23,202 nucleotides of DNA. Source: a virus. Location of the stretch: IMG/VR virus record IMGVR_UViG_3300044613_000702, positions 1 to 23,202 of that record, one strand, 5' to 3'. Below are positions 7,340 to 15,846 of this stretch, piece by piece. The translations under genes and the position numbers were made by a program. Position 1 is the first letter of the stretch; each line of letters starts with the position of its first letter. Below the pieces are notes generated by a model, which saw only the letters and a list, made by a program, of their open reading frames with translations, did not search any database and was not told the DNA's origin.

Positions 7340-7370
7340 GCAGGTTGTTTCTAATAAATAGAAAACCTGC
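7340..7370 (-). promoter_or_regulatory. Hairpin abutting the scaffold start codon
   Basis: An inverted repeat with arms GCAGGTTGTTTCTA (7340-7353) and TAGAAAACCTGC (7359-7370), plus strand, around the 5-nt loop ATAAA. The stem has 12 bp with a 2-nt bulge. It ends one base before the scaffold ATG (7338). On the coding strand no T-run follows, so it is not a normal terminator. It may occlude the start, mark an RNA processing site or set the scaffold-to-capsid ratio. Confidence 0.65.
7355..7363 (-). promoter_or_regulatory. TTCTATTTA motif inside the scaffold hairpin
   Basis: The same 9-mer found 5 nt before four other starts. Here it lies 16 nt from the ATG and is split between the hairpin's 5' arm and its loop. 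Confidence 0.4.
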
Positions 7371-7378
7371 ACAGGTGT

Positions 7379-8404
7379 TCAACTTAGCACATCTTTCAGC
7401 TTGTTGATGACCTGCTCATCCGTTGCAGTTATCAACTTCTTTAAGAAGAAACCCTCTACGCTGAAACCTTTGAATGTGCCTGCCTTTATTAAGTTCCACA
7501 CCTCGTCATTCTCTATCTTATACGAACCGAACCAACTGCCATCGGGTATGTTGTCGAAGCCTGTCGGTGCTGTTATGCCACGCTGTTTGTCGATGATGAA
7601 GCTCTCGAACATATACACGCCCTCTACCTGCTGACCGTTGTGCATCAAGTTCACCGAATGTTGGAATCCATCCTTGTGGTACTTCATTACAAGCTGCTCA
7701 ATAGTCGCTGCATCGAATACGACATAGAACTCGAAGCCATCCGCCCCCTTGCGATATATAGGCAGGTTGGCAATCATAAGCGGACCAGTTACTATCCTGC
7801 GTTCTTCATTTTGCACTGCAAATTTCAACTTCTGCTCACGGTCTATTTGTTCAAGTTTACGCTGCGCCCATTCGATACCTGCATCGCCACCCCACGCAAG
7901 CCACATCAACCGACCACAACCATCGCCAAGTTCTTTCTGTGAATTTTGTCTGTGCCGCTCAAATGCTGCCATACGTGCAATCGTGTCACGGCTGATAGGT
8001 TCGCCCTTTGCAAGTTGATTCGCCCTTGCCTTGCCTACTGCTGTGCCACAATCGCCCCATCCATTTTCTTCTGCCCAACGCAATGCCACCTTTGCATTCT
8101 CTGATGCCTGCTTCGGATAGTCGTCATAGCTGTCTTGGAATTGCTCCGACATCCCTTTATTCTCATACATACTGATGCACATCGCAATGGCTTGGTCTTG
8201 CTCCTTGCCCTCGTCAATCATTGCAGGTATGCAGCGGCTTAAAAATTCTGACTGCGTTTCGCCTGCCTGTGGCTCGATGAATATCTCTGCATTGAACTTC
8301 ATCCACATCCGCTCGATAGCAGGTTGGTCAACTAAGGCAACGGCGTTCAATCCTGTATCGCTATTGTCGTCAATTATCATCTTGTAAATTGGGAACTTAT
8401 CCAT
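7379..8404 (-). CDS. XkdF-like prohead serine protease with internal insert
   Basis: A 341-residue protein. The N-terminus (FPIYKMIIDDNSDTGLNAVALVDQPAIE) and the C-terminal half (RRIVTGPLMIANLPIYRKG through FKGFSVEGFFLKK) match XkdF-type phage head maturation proteases. Likely catalytic residues are H255 (NLMHNG) and S315 (GFSVEG). These enzymes cleave scaffold and capsid N-termini in the prohead. Between the two halves, about residues 48-195, lies an insert with two parts: SEFLSRCIPAMIDEGKEQDQ followed by AIAMCISMYE, and a helical Trp/Cys-containing part (ALRWAEENGWGDCGTAVGKA ... CGRLMWLAWGGDAG). Similar segments occur in other phage head proteins, but their function is unclear. The gene overlaps the tape measure stop by 8 bp and precedes scaffold and capsid. 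Confidence 0.8.
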   Translation of the reverse strand: MDKFPIYKMIIDDNSDTGLNAVALVDQPAIERMWMKFNAEIFIEPQAGETQSEFLSRCIPAMIDEGKEQDQAIAMCISMYENKGMSEQFQDSYDDYPKQASENAKVALRWAEENGWGDCGTAVGKARANQLAKGEPISRDTIARMAAFERHRQNSQKELGDGCGRLMWLAWGGDAGIEWAQRKLEQIDREQKLKFAVQNEERRIVTGPLMIANLPIYRKGADGFEFYVVFDAATIEQLVMKYHKDGFQHSVNLMHNGQQVEGVYMFESFIIDKQRGITAPTGFDNIPDGSWFGSYKIENDEVWNLIKAGTFKGFSVEGFFLKKLITATDEQVINKLKDVLS

Positions 8405-9971
8405 ATAGTGCTTTTGTTTTTATGTCTGTAATTCTGTTTTGTGATGTGCTGATATCATCTTCAAGAACATACGCCTTAATCGGTTGCTGCCCTTGTTCTT
8501 GTCCTTGTGGAATGATTGTGCCTTGTGGGTTGAATACTGGTATCGTCGGTGCTGTTAGCGTTGCTCCACCTGCTCCTGCGCTTCCGCCGCCCTGCAATGT
8601 TGGTGGTGTTGATGTGCCTGCCTTTGATAATAAGGCACTTGCTTTGGCAATGTTACTCACAACCAATGCAATACCTGATGCAATGGCTGCTGCCTTTTCA
8701 ATCGGCGTAACACCTACTTTTGAACCATCACGAACCATCTGTGATATGGCAATGGCAGTATCTAACAATATCTGTGTTGCTGCGATTTTCTTTTGAAACT
8801 TCTCACGCTGCGCCTCATTCTTTATCGCTATGTTGCCAAGTGATGCCAATGCGTTCAACCCACTCTGTGCAATGCTGAACTTTGCATCCGCTGCCCTTTG
8901 TGCATTTGCGATTTCTTCTGCATCTAATTTTTCAGTCGCATCCTTTTGTCTTTTTTTTGATGCAATGACGAAGTTCGCTATTGCTTCAGCAGTCAACACT
9001 GGTGCTGAATTTTCAGGCGCAGTGACACCTGTCACGGTTTTAGTTCCTAATCCTCCAATTTCAACATCACCCCTGCCTGCCTTTAATGCAGCATCACGTT
9101 TCGCTTCTTCTTCATTTATTTTTTTTAATATATCGAAATACCTCTGACTGCCAATAACAGTATTTTCAAGTTCTTTATTGTAGTTAGCAATGGTTGCGTT
9201 ATATGCAGCCGTTGAACCTGCAACAAGGTCAATATTTTCTTTTGTCTTCTTAAGTTCTGTATTTACCTCTTTCTGCTTTTTCTCAACTTCAGTTGATGTT
9301 GTTACCCAGTTGACTAATTTCTTTGCTCCATTTTCAATAGTGCCGATAAACTTTCCTATGAATGGAATGTCCTTTAATGTGTCTAAGAATCCTTGTATTG
9401 CAAGTTTTACCTTTTCAAAATTGGCTATCAATGCCCCAAGTGCGACCGTTACCAACCCTATGCCCGTTGATGCAAGTGCTATCCTGAACAATTTCAATGC
9501 GCCTGTTGTGCCGCCGACTACTGTTGCGTATGCTGATTGTGCTGTGGTCAGTGCAACAGTCTTGATGATGCTCGCCTGCTTCAATCCATCCGCAATAGAT
9601 TGTGTAGCCTGCAATAGTGCCGTTGCTGATTGAACCTTAACAAGTGTAGCTTCAAGGTCTTCATTCTTTGTGCCGAATAACGCCGTTGCAGATATAGCCG
9701 CTGTCAATCCACCTGCCACCGTTTGACCGAATGCAGCGAATGCCTGCGCCTTTGCTCCCGGATCAAGTGCATTGATTTTCTCTTGCAAATCTTTTACTTG
9801 GTCACGTGCTTCGGCTGCTTTCTTTGCATACGTATCTGATAGCGCTTTGTTGCCTGCCTTATCCGCTTCCAATGCCGCCGCCGTTAGGTTCTTAATCTCC
9901 TGACGTGCTTCCTTAAGCGCATTCGTGCTTGCCCCTGTGTTGACCTTTACATCTAATACTACTTCTGCCAT
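8397..9971 (-). CDS. Tail tape measure protein
   Basis: A 524-residue, mostly helical protein. Residues 1-75 begin VVLDVKVNTGASTNALKEAR, followed by an Ala/Lys/Glu-rich coiled coil, the usual tape measure opening. A hydrophobic segment follows at about 160-186 (ALASTGIGLVTVALGALIAN), then a coiled-coil block with EVEKKQKEVNTELKKTKENI, and a late Ala-rich hydrophobic region (KAAAIASGIALVVSNIAKAS). It ends in a Gly/Pro/Gln-rich tail. Tape measures set tail length and act in the tail lumen and during DNA injection; 524 residues suggests a fairly short tail. It carries the TTCTATTTA leader. It lies downstream of the fibre and baseplate genes rather than just after the chaperone, which is unusual. 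Confidence 0.8.
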   Translation of the reverse strand: MAEVVLDVKVNTGASTNALKEARQEIKNLTAAALEADKAGNKALSDTYAKKAAEARDQVKDLQEKINALDPGAKAQAFAAFGQTVAGGLTAAISATALFGTKNEDLEATLVKVQSATALLQATQSIADGLKQASIIKTVALTTAQSAYATVVGGTTGALKLFRIALASTGIGLVTVALGALIANFEKVKLAIQGFLDTLKDIPFIGKFIGTIENGAKKLVNWVTTSTEVEKKQKEVNTELKKTKENIDLVAGSTAAYNATIANYNKELENTVIGSQRYFDILKKINEEEAKRDAALKAGRGDVEIGGLGTKTVTGVTAPENSAPVLTAEAIANFVIASKKRQKDATEKLDAEEIANAQRAADAKFSIAQSGLNALASLGNIAIKNEAQREKFQKKIAATQILLDTAIAISQMVRDGSKVGVTPIEKAAAIASGIALVVSNIAKASALLSKAGTSTPPTLQGGGSAGAGGATLTAPTIPVFNPQGTIIPQGQEQGQQPIKAYVLEDDISTSQNRITDIKTKALYG

Positions 9972-9976
9972 ATCAT

Positions 9977-9985
9977 TAAATAGAA
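9977..9985 (-). promoter_or_regulatory. TTCTATTTA leader motif of the tape measure gene
   Basis: TTCTATTTA on the coding strand, 5 nt before the ATG at 9971, in the 18-bp gap after the 127-aa gene. Confidence 0.55.
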
Positions 9986-9989
9986 AATA

Positions 9990-10373
9990 TTAAGAAATGA
10001 ATTGCAATATCTCGAGTGCCTTGTCCTTACGTGCCACCGTGTAATATGTCGTCTGTGCATATCCGTTCGTCGTGAAGTTCGTTGACCAAGCAGAATCCTG
10101 ACCGTTATCGAACCATAAGCGCAATCGTGGTGAACCGATACGCCAGTCATCAACGTGGTTGCGTACTGCATTGATTAGATTCACATACTGCTGCGTGGTT
10201 AGTTCTGCTTTGAAATATTCAAATAGTTCTGCAATCTGAAAGTTGCGCACTTCCTCATACTTATTATCTGCAAGCACCTCAACGGTTGATAGTATGTCGT
10301 TATCGTAATATTGAATCACGTTGCGAACTGCTCCGCTTGGTATTGTTTCTGTTGTTAGTCTTACTGTTATCAT
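9990..10373 (-). CDS. Unknown small tail-region protein, 127 aa
   Basis: I take ATG 10373 as the start because it overlaps the fibre A stop as ATGA; an upstream start would extend the frame into the fibre gene. The 127-residue product opens with beta strands (MITVRLTTETIPSGAVRNVI), then helices (FQIAELFEYFKAELTTQQYV) and a Trp/Asn-rich C-terminal part. There is no signal peptide or membrane segment. No family is recognised. Its place between a fibre and the tape measure and its likely coupling to fibre A fit a fibre-associated or fibre-assembly protein, but this is inference only. Confidence 0.55.
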   Translation of the reverse strand: MITVRLTTETIPSGAVRNVIQYYDNDILSTVEVLADNKYEEVRNFQIAELFEYFKAELTTQQYVNLINAVRNHVDDWRIGSPRLRLWFDNGQDSAWSTNFTTNGYAQTTYYTVARKDKALEILQFIS

Positions 10374-12145
10374 CTGAAATATAGTGCTACAATTAAAAAT
10401 ACGTTTGTTGGATTTGTCGCCCAAGTAGGTGTTGTGAATTTTAACTCGAAATAATCGCCCGAAACAAACGATGCACCCGATAACCCTGTTGCCTGTACAT
10501 ATACGTTTGCCGCATTCATCAATACGCCCGTTGATATAGTGTAATCTGTCGTGTTGTTTTTTCTTATTGCCAACGTGCCTGATTCACCAGTTCCGATTGT
10601 ACCTGCTACCCTGACCATTATCGATGCCGCAATCAACTCGAATGATGCAGCTACATAATGCCTACGTGCCGCCGCCGTTGTACCCCAATCCAATGATGCA
10701 GATAAGTCACCTGCATAGTAATTCGTCGCATCTAATGGGTTGAATGCCGTTGGTGCGATTCTGTGCATGAACACGCCCGACTTCTGATTGAATGTCGTCC
10801 AATCCGTTGATGACAATGCACCCCTATTAGTTGATGATGCAGTGGGTATGTTGATTGTAATCGTGCCGCTTGTCGTTATTGGCGAACCGCTGATATTTAT
10901 GTCGCTCCCTGTCGTGCCTGCTGCAACTGCTACCGATGTGACCGTGCCGCTTGTTAATGTCGGGAATGTCTTGTTTTTCCATAACCCCGATGACGTTTCA
11001 TATTGCAGGATGTCGTTGTTCGCTGCGCTTGTTATCAGTACATCGTGCAATTCGTCAAGTTCATATCCGTTCTGTGGCTTAACGTAAATCTGACCATTAC
11101 CTGCATTCGCTCGTTCTACTATACCAATATATACAAGGTGGTTCGGGGCAACTGGCTTCGTTGCAGTTAAAGTGCCTGCCGTAGCACCTAAGTATAACTG
11201 GTCACCTGCCGTATAAGCTGATGTGTTTACGCCCGATATTACGCCCTGCGTTATGATGAAACCTCTTTGATTAGCACCTATGCTCGAACTGAATACAACA
11301 CCGACCGTTTGCGCTGAAGTTGCATCTCCAGTATTCGATGCTAACTTAACGCTCATTCGATTGCCCTGCGCACCAAAGGCATATACTGGCTGTCCTTTGT
11401 TTATAGTTACAGAATCAGCATTGGTGACATAAGCAAATAATTGATTCGGCGCAACACCTATCATCTGAAAGTTAGTGCCATCATATATCAAGATAAACTG
11501 CTGCCCTGCTTCAATGTCGCCCCCTGTTACCTGAATATTCAACTGCTTCACTAATGTCTTTGCCCCAAGTCCGTTTATGTTGATAGTCGAATCATCATCA
11601 TTTGCATTGGTGAACTTAACTGCATATACATCCCCCTCTGTATATGATGCCACTCCCGATATGGTTACCGTGTATGTGTTCGTGCCTGATGCTACGCCAT
11701 AAGATACACCACCATCGATTGTCCACGTTCTGTCTGCTGACAAGTCCTGCGTGTCGCCGTTAATCGTTATCGTTCTTGTCGTAGGTACGCCACCCGATGC
11801 ACCGCCACCGCCCGTACTCGCTGCCCACGTTGGAACACCGCCACTGCTTACCGTTAACACCTGCCCCGATGTGCCTATCGGTAATCGCTGCCAAGTGCCG
11901 CTCCCTACATAGTATAGGTCGCCTGTTGCAGAATTGTTGCGTGTAATCAGGAACTCACGTATGCCTGCATTCATACGCATCCATACCTTGCTGTCTGCTA
12001 CGTTCGCCATTATCTCGCCCTCATATATGTCCGTTGCAGTCCACGTTCCATCCGTGAAGTCGCTTGTCGGTCCTGCCGTTGGTACAACACCAGTCACAGT
12101 GCTGTACTTCTGTATCATCTTGCTGTCTTGTATATTGATTGGCAT
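10370..12145 (-). CDS. Tail fibre/receptor-binding protein A
   Basis: A 591-residue Gly/Ser/Thr-rich virion protein. Residues 3-107 are the attachment domain shared with fibre B. A Gly-rich linker follows (about 110-122), then typical fibre shaft motifs: TITINGDTQDLSADRTWTI, GYELDELHDVLI, SGTVTSVAVAAGTTGSDINI and ASSTNRGALSSTDWTTFNQK. The last ~140 residues form a beta-rich tip. These motifs recur in Bacteroidetes phage fibres; the order fits an N-terminal anchor, a shaft and a C-terminal receptor-binding tip. Its ATG comes 1 bp after the baseplate gene stop, and an AGAGGA stretch upstream could be a Shine-Dalgarno-like site. The exact receptor is unknown. Confidence 0.75.
   Translation of the reverse strand: MPINIQDSKMIQKYSTVTGVVPTAGPTSDFTDGTWTATDIYEGEIMANVADSKVWMRMNAGIREFLITRNNSATGDLYYVGSGTWQRLPIGTSGQVLTVSSGGVPTWAASTGGGGASGGVPTTRTITINGDTQDLSADRTWTIDGGVSYGVASGTNTYTVTISGVASYTEGDVYAVKFTNANDDDSTININGLGAKTLVKQLNIQVTGGDIEAGQQFILIYDGTNFQMIGVAPNQLFAYVTNADSVTINKGQPVYAFGAQGNRMSVKLASNTGDATSAQTVGVVFSSSIGANQRGFIITQGVISGVNTSAYTAGDQLYLGATAGTLTATKPVAPNHLVYIGIVERANAGNGQIYVKPQNGYELDELHDVLITSAANNDILQYETSSGLWKNKTFPTLTSGTVTSVAVAAGTTGSDINISGSPITTSGTITINIPTASSTNRGALSSTDWTTFNQKSGVFMHRIAPTAFNPLDATNYYAGDLSASLDWGTTAAARRHYVAASFELIAASIMVRVAGTIGTGESGTLAIRKNNTTDYTISTGVLMNAANVYVQATGLSGASFVSGDYFELKFTTPTWATNPTNVFLIVALYFR
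11825..12145 (-). repeat. Fibre N-terminal domain, copy A
   Basis: Counterpart of 1240-1575. The two domains align without gaps over 105 residues. In both places the preceding gene ends in the same 19-residue repeats, so the duplicated block spans a gene boundary. Confidence 0.8.
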
Positions 12146-12146
12146 A

Positions 12147-14636
12147 TTATCCTCTTATTATGTGAATGTTTGATGTCGCTGCAAGGCTTCGCACTTCATC
12201 CTTACCGCCCACCACTACGTTATAGAATGAATCAGCAGCGATGTTGCGTATCTCATCCACGCCACCGATTACAAGGTTGTAATTGACAAGGTTATCAATC
12301 GGGTTGTCTGTGTCGCCTGCAACGAATGGTGTACCTACTTTGATTTTCAGAAATTCGCACTTTGTCACCTGCGCATTAATCGGATTATAGTTCTCAATCT
12401 TGTTAAGCCTGTAATAGGAATTGTCGATGAAATACTTCACGCTGAAATCAAGGTCACGTATGTCCTGCGGTGTTAAATACAACCACATCTTGACAATCTT
12501 TGAATCCTTATCCGTTATTTCAGATATGTATTGGCTCCAATATTTGTTATATAGATTGTTTGTTGTGTATATAGCAGGATTGTCGAACTTCCATCCCACT
12601 TGATTAGGTATGCCGAACAATAAATCCATTGTAGGCTGTTGTGCATCGTCAAGGTGTAATGCCTGCGGATAGTACGTATATGATGTGCCTGTCGACGTGT
12701 TGAACTTCTTAAACAATCCAATCTTGTTAGGCGCAATATCAATCTTTCCGTTGTGTGATAATATTCTTATTTTCTGCGCAAATGGTTCTGGTTTGTTGAA
12801 GTCGCCTTTGAAATACTGCGAAATAATTACACTGCCCGATTCTATGCCATGCGTTGATGCAAATACTAATTCGATTTTTTGTTGTTGCGTAACAAAGTCA
12901 TTGTCGATGTTTATAGTCCGTTCGCCATATACCTGCGACCACTTCGCTGTGTATTTTTCATTAGCTATGTCAACATCGCTTGTGTATGTCCAAAGAAACT
13001 GCCTGAAGTCAAGTTCGCCCATCGGGTATATCTCAATCTGCCTGCTGTTATCCAATTTCATTGTCCAGTCCAACACATCATTATCCATAAAGTCATTATA
13101 TGGCTCAATGATTAGGTTATTAGCATCGTCTTTATCAACATCAATGTAAAGGTTGAACATCTTTACAAGGCTCATTAAGAAGTCAACCTGCTTGATGTTT
13201 GCGTGCAGGTTAGATTGTAAGTTTATTAATGATACCGTATGCTCATCTGTCGAAACGCTCCAAGTGTTTTCTAAATCAGAAACAACAGAATTGAACTGCA
13301 CCCTTTCAACTGAAAGCGTATTGATAATATCTGTATTGTTTTTATTTACAACCATATTACCGTACACGGCTGATATGTCAGTTGTTTCACTATAACTTAT
13401 TGTGATGCTTCCACCTGTAAGAACACGAACCTCATTACCTGAATCTGATTGTGTGTTGTCTAATTGCAGATATACCAAGTCGCCATATTCAACTTCAAAT
13501 TCAATGTCTATGTTTTGTGTAATAGCAGGGTCTGAACCAAGTCCTGCTATTGTGATTGAATCAATTATATTCTCTAAATCTGTACAGGCAGGTTTATGTA
13601 TAAGTTGAAGAAATGCAAGTGTTTCAATTGTCGGGTTGCTTGAATTTATTTTTGTTTCAACTTCTATCTGAACACGTATCTTATGCTTTGCCCTGCGTTG
13701 GAATGGGATGATAAGGTTCTTAAACATTTGTGAGTTTAAGAATGTCGATGTATATGTAAATCCAACGCTACTGAATATCAAATCAACAAGCTGCTTCGCA
13801 TATACTGCCCCTCTTATCGTTGGAAGTTCAAAGTTTATAGATGTGCCTGTCGCTTGTGCATAGCCATCATATATCAATGGATAGGTGTACCCCTCACCGA
13901 TTGGCTGTCCGTTTGGGAATTGTGTCGTTATACTACCTGTGAAGTTGTCGTAATTGCTGCCGTTCTTCTGAACCTGCGTAAACCAACTATCAGTGATGTT
14001 GGTCTGGTTCACAATGTGGTTATAGTCTGAAAGGTCTATGTCACGCAGTTGCTTGTTGCCTATGCTATTAAAGAAACTGCCTATGCTACCGAATACAGAT
14101 ATTTCGTATTCAATAAAGTCACGTGTGCGGTTTATCTGAAGCAACTGCATCACACCCCTGAACTGCTCTATCGTGTCAATCTCAATGTATGCAAGTGCCT
14201 TGATGTTAGGATTGAAGCTGCCATCAATGTCAATCTCGAAGATGCTGCCGAATAGTGCGTTGTTCGTGTCTGTGCCTGGTATCCTTACGGTCTTGCTGAA
14301 TGAACCGTTCCTCTTGTCAGGATTGCGTATGTCTGCAATGTTATAGGTCAGCGTGAATGGAATGTCATCGTACAAGTCCACCTCTACATATTCAAGATAA
14401 AAGAACACGCCGCTCTGACTTGTCGGCACGGATGCGTTCAATGTAAGGCTCTGCGTTGTGCCGTTGGCTGATAATATCTTGCGCTCGATGTCGCCTGTGC
14501 TTGTCCTGAAGATTATCGTCTTGCCGTTGTCGGCTGACGTGAAGTTCGTGCCACTGCCTTGTACCGATATGCTGCCTGCCGATAATGTTACCGTGCCACG
14601 CCTGTTAGGTGATATATATAATTGCGTTCTGCTCAT
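12147..14636 (-). CDS. Large tail/baseplate protein with C-terminal repeats
   Basis: An 829-residue structural protein. The N-terminal ~85 residues are beta-rich (RRGTVTLSAGSISVQGSGTN). The next block, with VDLYDDIPFTLTYNIADIRN, KRNGSFSKTVRIPGT, NNALFGSIFEIDI and an IEQFRGVMQLLQI motif, is a hallmark of a large tail protein common in Bacteroidetes phages, often annotated as a baseplate or tail-tip component. The long remainder has mixed alpha/beta segments and ends at about residue 785 in two 19-residue repeats (GGVDEIR, GGKDEVR). The start overlaps the stop of the 402-aa tail gene as ATGA. It probably forms the tail-tip hub, with fibre A attached; this is inferred from gene order and family. 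Confidence 0.65.
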   Translation of the reverse strand: MSRTQLYISPNRRGTVTLSAGSISVQGSGTNFTSADNGKTIIFRTSTGDIERKILSANGTTQSLTLNASVPTSQSGVFFYLEYVEVDLYDDIPFTLTYNIADIRNPDKRNGSFSKTVRIPGTDTNNALFGSIFEIDIDGSFNPNIKALAYIEIDTIEQFRGVMQLLQINRTRDFIEYEISVFGSIGSFFNSIGNKQLRDIDLSDYNHIVNQTNITDSWFTQVQKNGSNYDNFTGSITTQFPNGQPIGEGYTYPLIYDGYAQATGTSINFELPTIRGAVYAKQLVDLIFSSVGFTYTSTFLNSQMFKNLIIPFQRRAKHKIRVQIEVETKINSSNPTIETLAFLQLIHKPACTDLENIIDSITIAGLGSDPAITQNIDIEFEVEYGDLVYLQLDNTQSDSGNEVRVLTGGSITISYSETTDISAVYGNMVVNKNNTDIINTLSVERVQFNSVVSDLENTWSVSTDEHTVSLINLQSNLHANIKQVDFLMSLVKMFNLYIDVDKDDANNLIIEPYNDFMDNDVLDWTMKLDNSRQIEIYPMGELDFRQFLWTYTSDVDIANEKYTAKWSQVYGERTINIDNDFVTQQQKIELVFASTHGIESGSVIISQYFKGDFNKPEPFAQKIRILSHNGKIDIAPNKIGLFKKFNTSTGTSYTYYPQALHLDDAQQPTMDLLFGIPNQVGWKFDNPAIYTTNNLYNKYWSQYISEITDKDSKIVKMWLYLTPQDIRDLDFSVKYFIDNSYYRLNKIENYNPINAQVTKCEFLKIKVGTPFVAGDTDNPIDNLVNYNLVIGGVDEIRNIAADSFYNVVVGGKDEVRSLAATSNIHIIRG
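12168..12281 (-). repeat. Two 19-residue GGxDEx repeats at C-terminus
   Basis: Codons 786-804 (YNLVIGGVDEIRNIAADSF) and 805-823 (YNVVVGGKDEVRSLAATSN) are a tandem pair with a 19-residue period. The same motif and period occur at 1604-1717. Confidence 0.75.
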
Positions 14637-15841
14637 CGTGTTGCGTATTGCTGATAGCCATATTCCATATCGATAACTAACTGCGAAGCACCATCATTGA
14701 CCGACTTACGCACCTCGTATGTGTTCGTGTTGATTTCAACTGGCACCAATGCACCATCCTCAACCGAATAGACCATCGGTGATGTAATTAGTTCCTGCAA
14801 CCAATCGAACTCTGCATCCGTTAGCCAATCCGAGTTCAACTGAACCGATTCTTTGCTCTCTACGTGGAATGTGGTCTTGCCCCTGTTCTTGATGTTCTGC
14901 GTGAACACGCCTGATGGGAATGTGTAGTCTGTCTTTTCGAATCGCTGCCGCTCTACCGTGATTGTTTCTCGTGAAACTTTTGTGAACTGCGCAGAATCGA
15001 AGCCGCCCCATCTGTTTTGAAACACAAGGTTGTAGGTCGTGTATGTGCATTCTGCATCCAGTATGTAATACGTGTATGTAAGGCTGTTGAAGTCGAAGCT
15101 GCTATCCAAAGCAGTGACCGTGTAATATGCCACGTTGTTAGTGATTATCGGTGTGCTGCCTGTTAAGGTAACAATCGTATTGTTCGCTATGTTGCCACTG
15201 CCAATCGGTACTCGCAGGAATTGATTCGTTAAGCCTGTCACCGTGTTGTTCGTGTTGGTCAGTCTGTATGTGCCAAGACCTACGCCTGCGCTGTTGTATG
15301 TCGCTATATATAACGCTGCCACGTCATTCGTTTGCTCTTGTATCATATAAAGCCAAGCATACGAACCTCGTGTATGCCTGAATGTCAACGGCGTGGTTAA
15401 GAACTTTGCCGATGCGTTCTGATTGATGCAGCGTGTGGTCGTGTCAAAGTTGATGAAGTCACGATAAGGGATGGATGCGTTCCATAGCCTTAATGTGTCG
15501 CTCGTCACGTCCAATGTCTGTGTAGTGCCGTACTCTTCGCCCACCTTGACCTGTACGGATGCACGCATATTCGGGCAGTTGTTGAAGCCTGTATCTGCAT
15601 ATTCTATGTCGTGGCTGATGTAACTATCCACAATGCGATGCAGGTCTATTGCTCCATATCCGTTCGGCATAGGCGACTTCTTGACCGTTGCCTGCAATGT
15701 GCCGTTGATGAATATCTGATATATGTGCCTGTAACCTGTCTGCACGTTGTTCGTTCCTGATACGGTAAGGAAGCACGGATTGTGTGTCGGTGCGAAGTTG
15801 TGCGTGGTCGTGTAGGGCTTGTCTATTATCGTGATTGCCAT
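14633..15841 (-). CDS. Tail protein, distal-tail/baseplate-like, 402 aa
   Basis: A 402-residue, beta-rich protein. The N-terminus (PYTTTHNFAPTHNPCFLTVSG) and a following domain with YRHIYQIFINGTLQATVKKS resemble a Bacteroidetes phage tail protein usually found just upstream of the large baseplate-like gene. The middle (about residues 170-260) is an Asn/Thr-rich beta region with repeats of TNNT/NNTI type. The C-terminal half has FQNRWGGFDSAQF, a GKTTFHVESKESVQLNSDW motif and WLQELITSPMVYSVEDG. It has the TTCTATTTA leader and is coupled to the next gene by ATGA. A distal-tail or baseplate role is likely; a more exact assignment is not possible. Confidence 0.6.
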   Translation of the reverse strand: MAITIIDKPYTTTHNFAPTHNPCFLTVSGTNNVQTGYRHIYQIFINGTLQATVKKSPMPNGYGAIDLHRIVDSYISHDIEYADTGFNNCPNMRASVQVKVGEEYGTTQTLDVTSDTLRLWNASIPYRDFINFDTTTRCINQNASAKFLTTPLTFRHTRGSYAWLYMIQEQTNDVAALYIATYNSAGVGLGTYRLTNTNNTVTGLTNQFLRVPIGSGNIANNTIVTLTGSTPIITNNVAYYTVTALDSSFDFNSLTYTYYILDAECTYTTYNLVFQNRWGGFDSAQFTKVSRETITVERQRFEKTDYTFPSGVFTQNIKNRGKTTFHVESKESVQLNSDWLTDAEFDWLQELITSPMVYSVEDGALVPVEINTNTYEVRKSVNDGASQLVIDMEYGYQQYATR

Positions 15842-15846
15842 ATTGT

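Noticed and set aside
9190-9633. Plus-strand 147-codon open frame
   Set aside because: Lies antisense inside the tape measure gene. Ala/Phe/Val-rich composition reflects the complementary strand; no motif or start context.
12515-12742. Minus-strand 75-codon frame inside the baseplate-like gene
   Set aside because: Alternative frame of a well-supported gene with no independent evidence.
12685-13149. Plus-strand 154-codon open frame
   Set aside because: Antisense shadow inside the baseplate-like gene, with no recognisable protein features.
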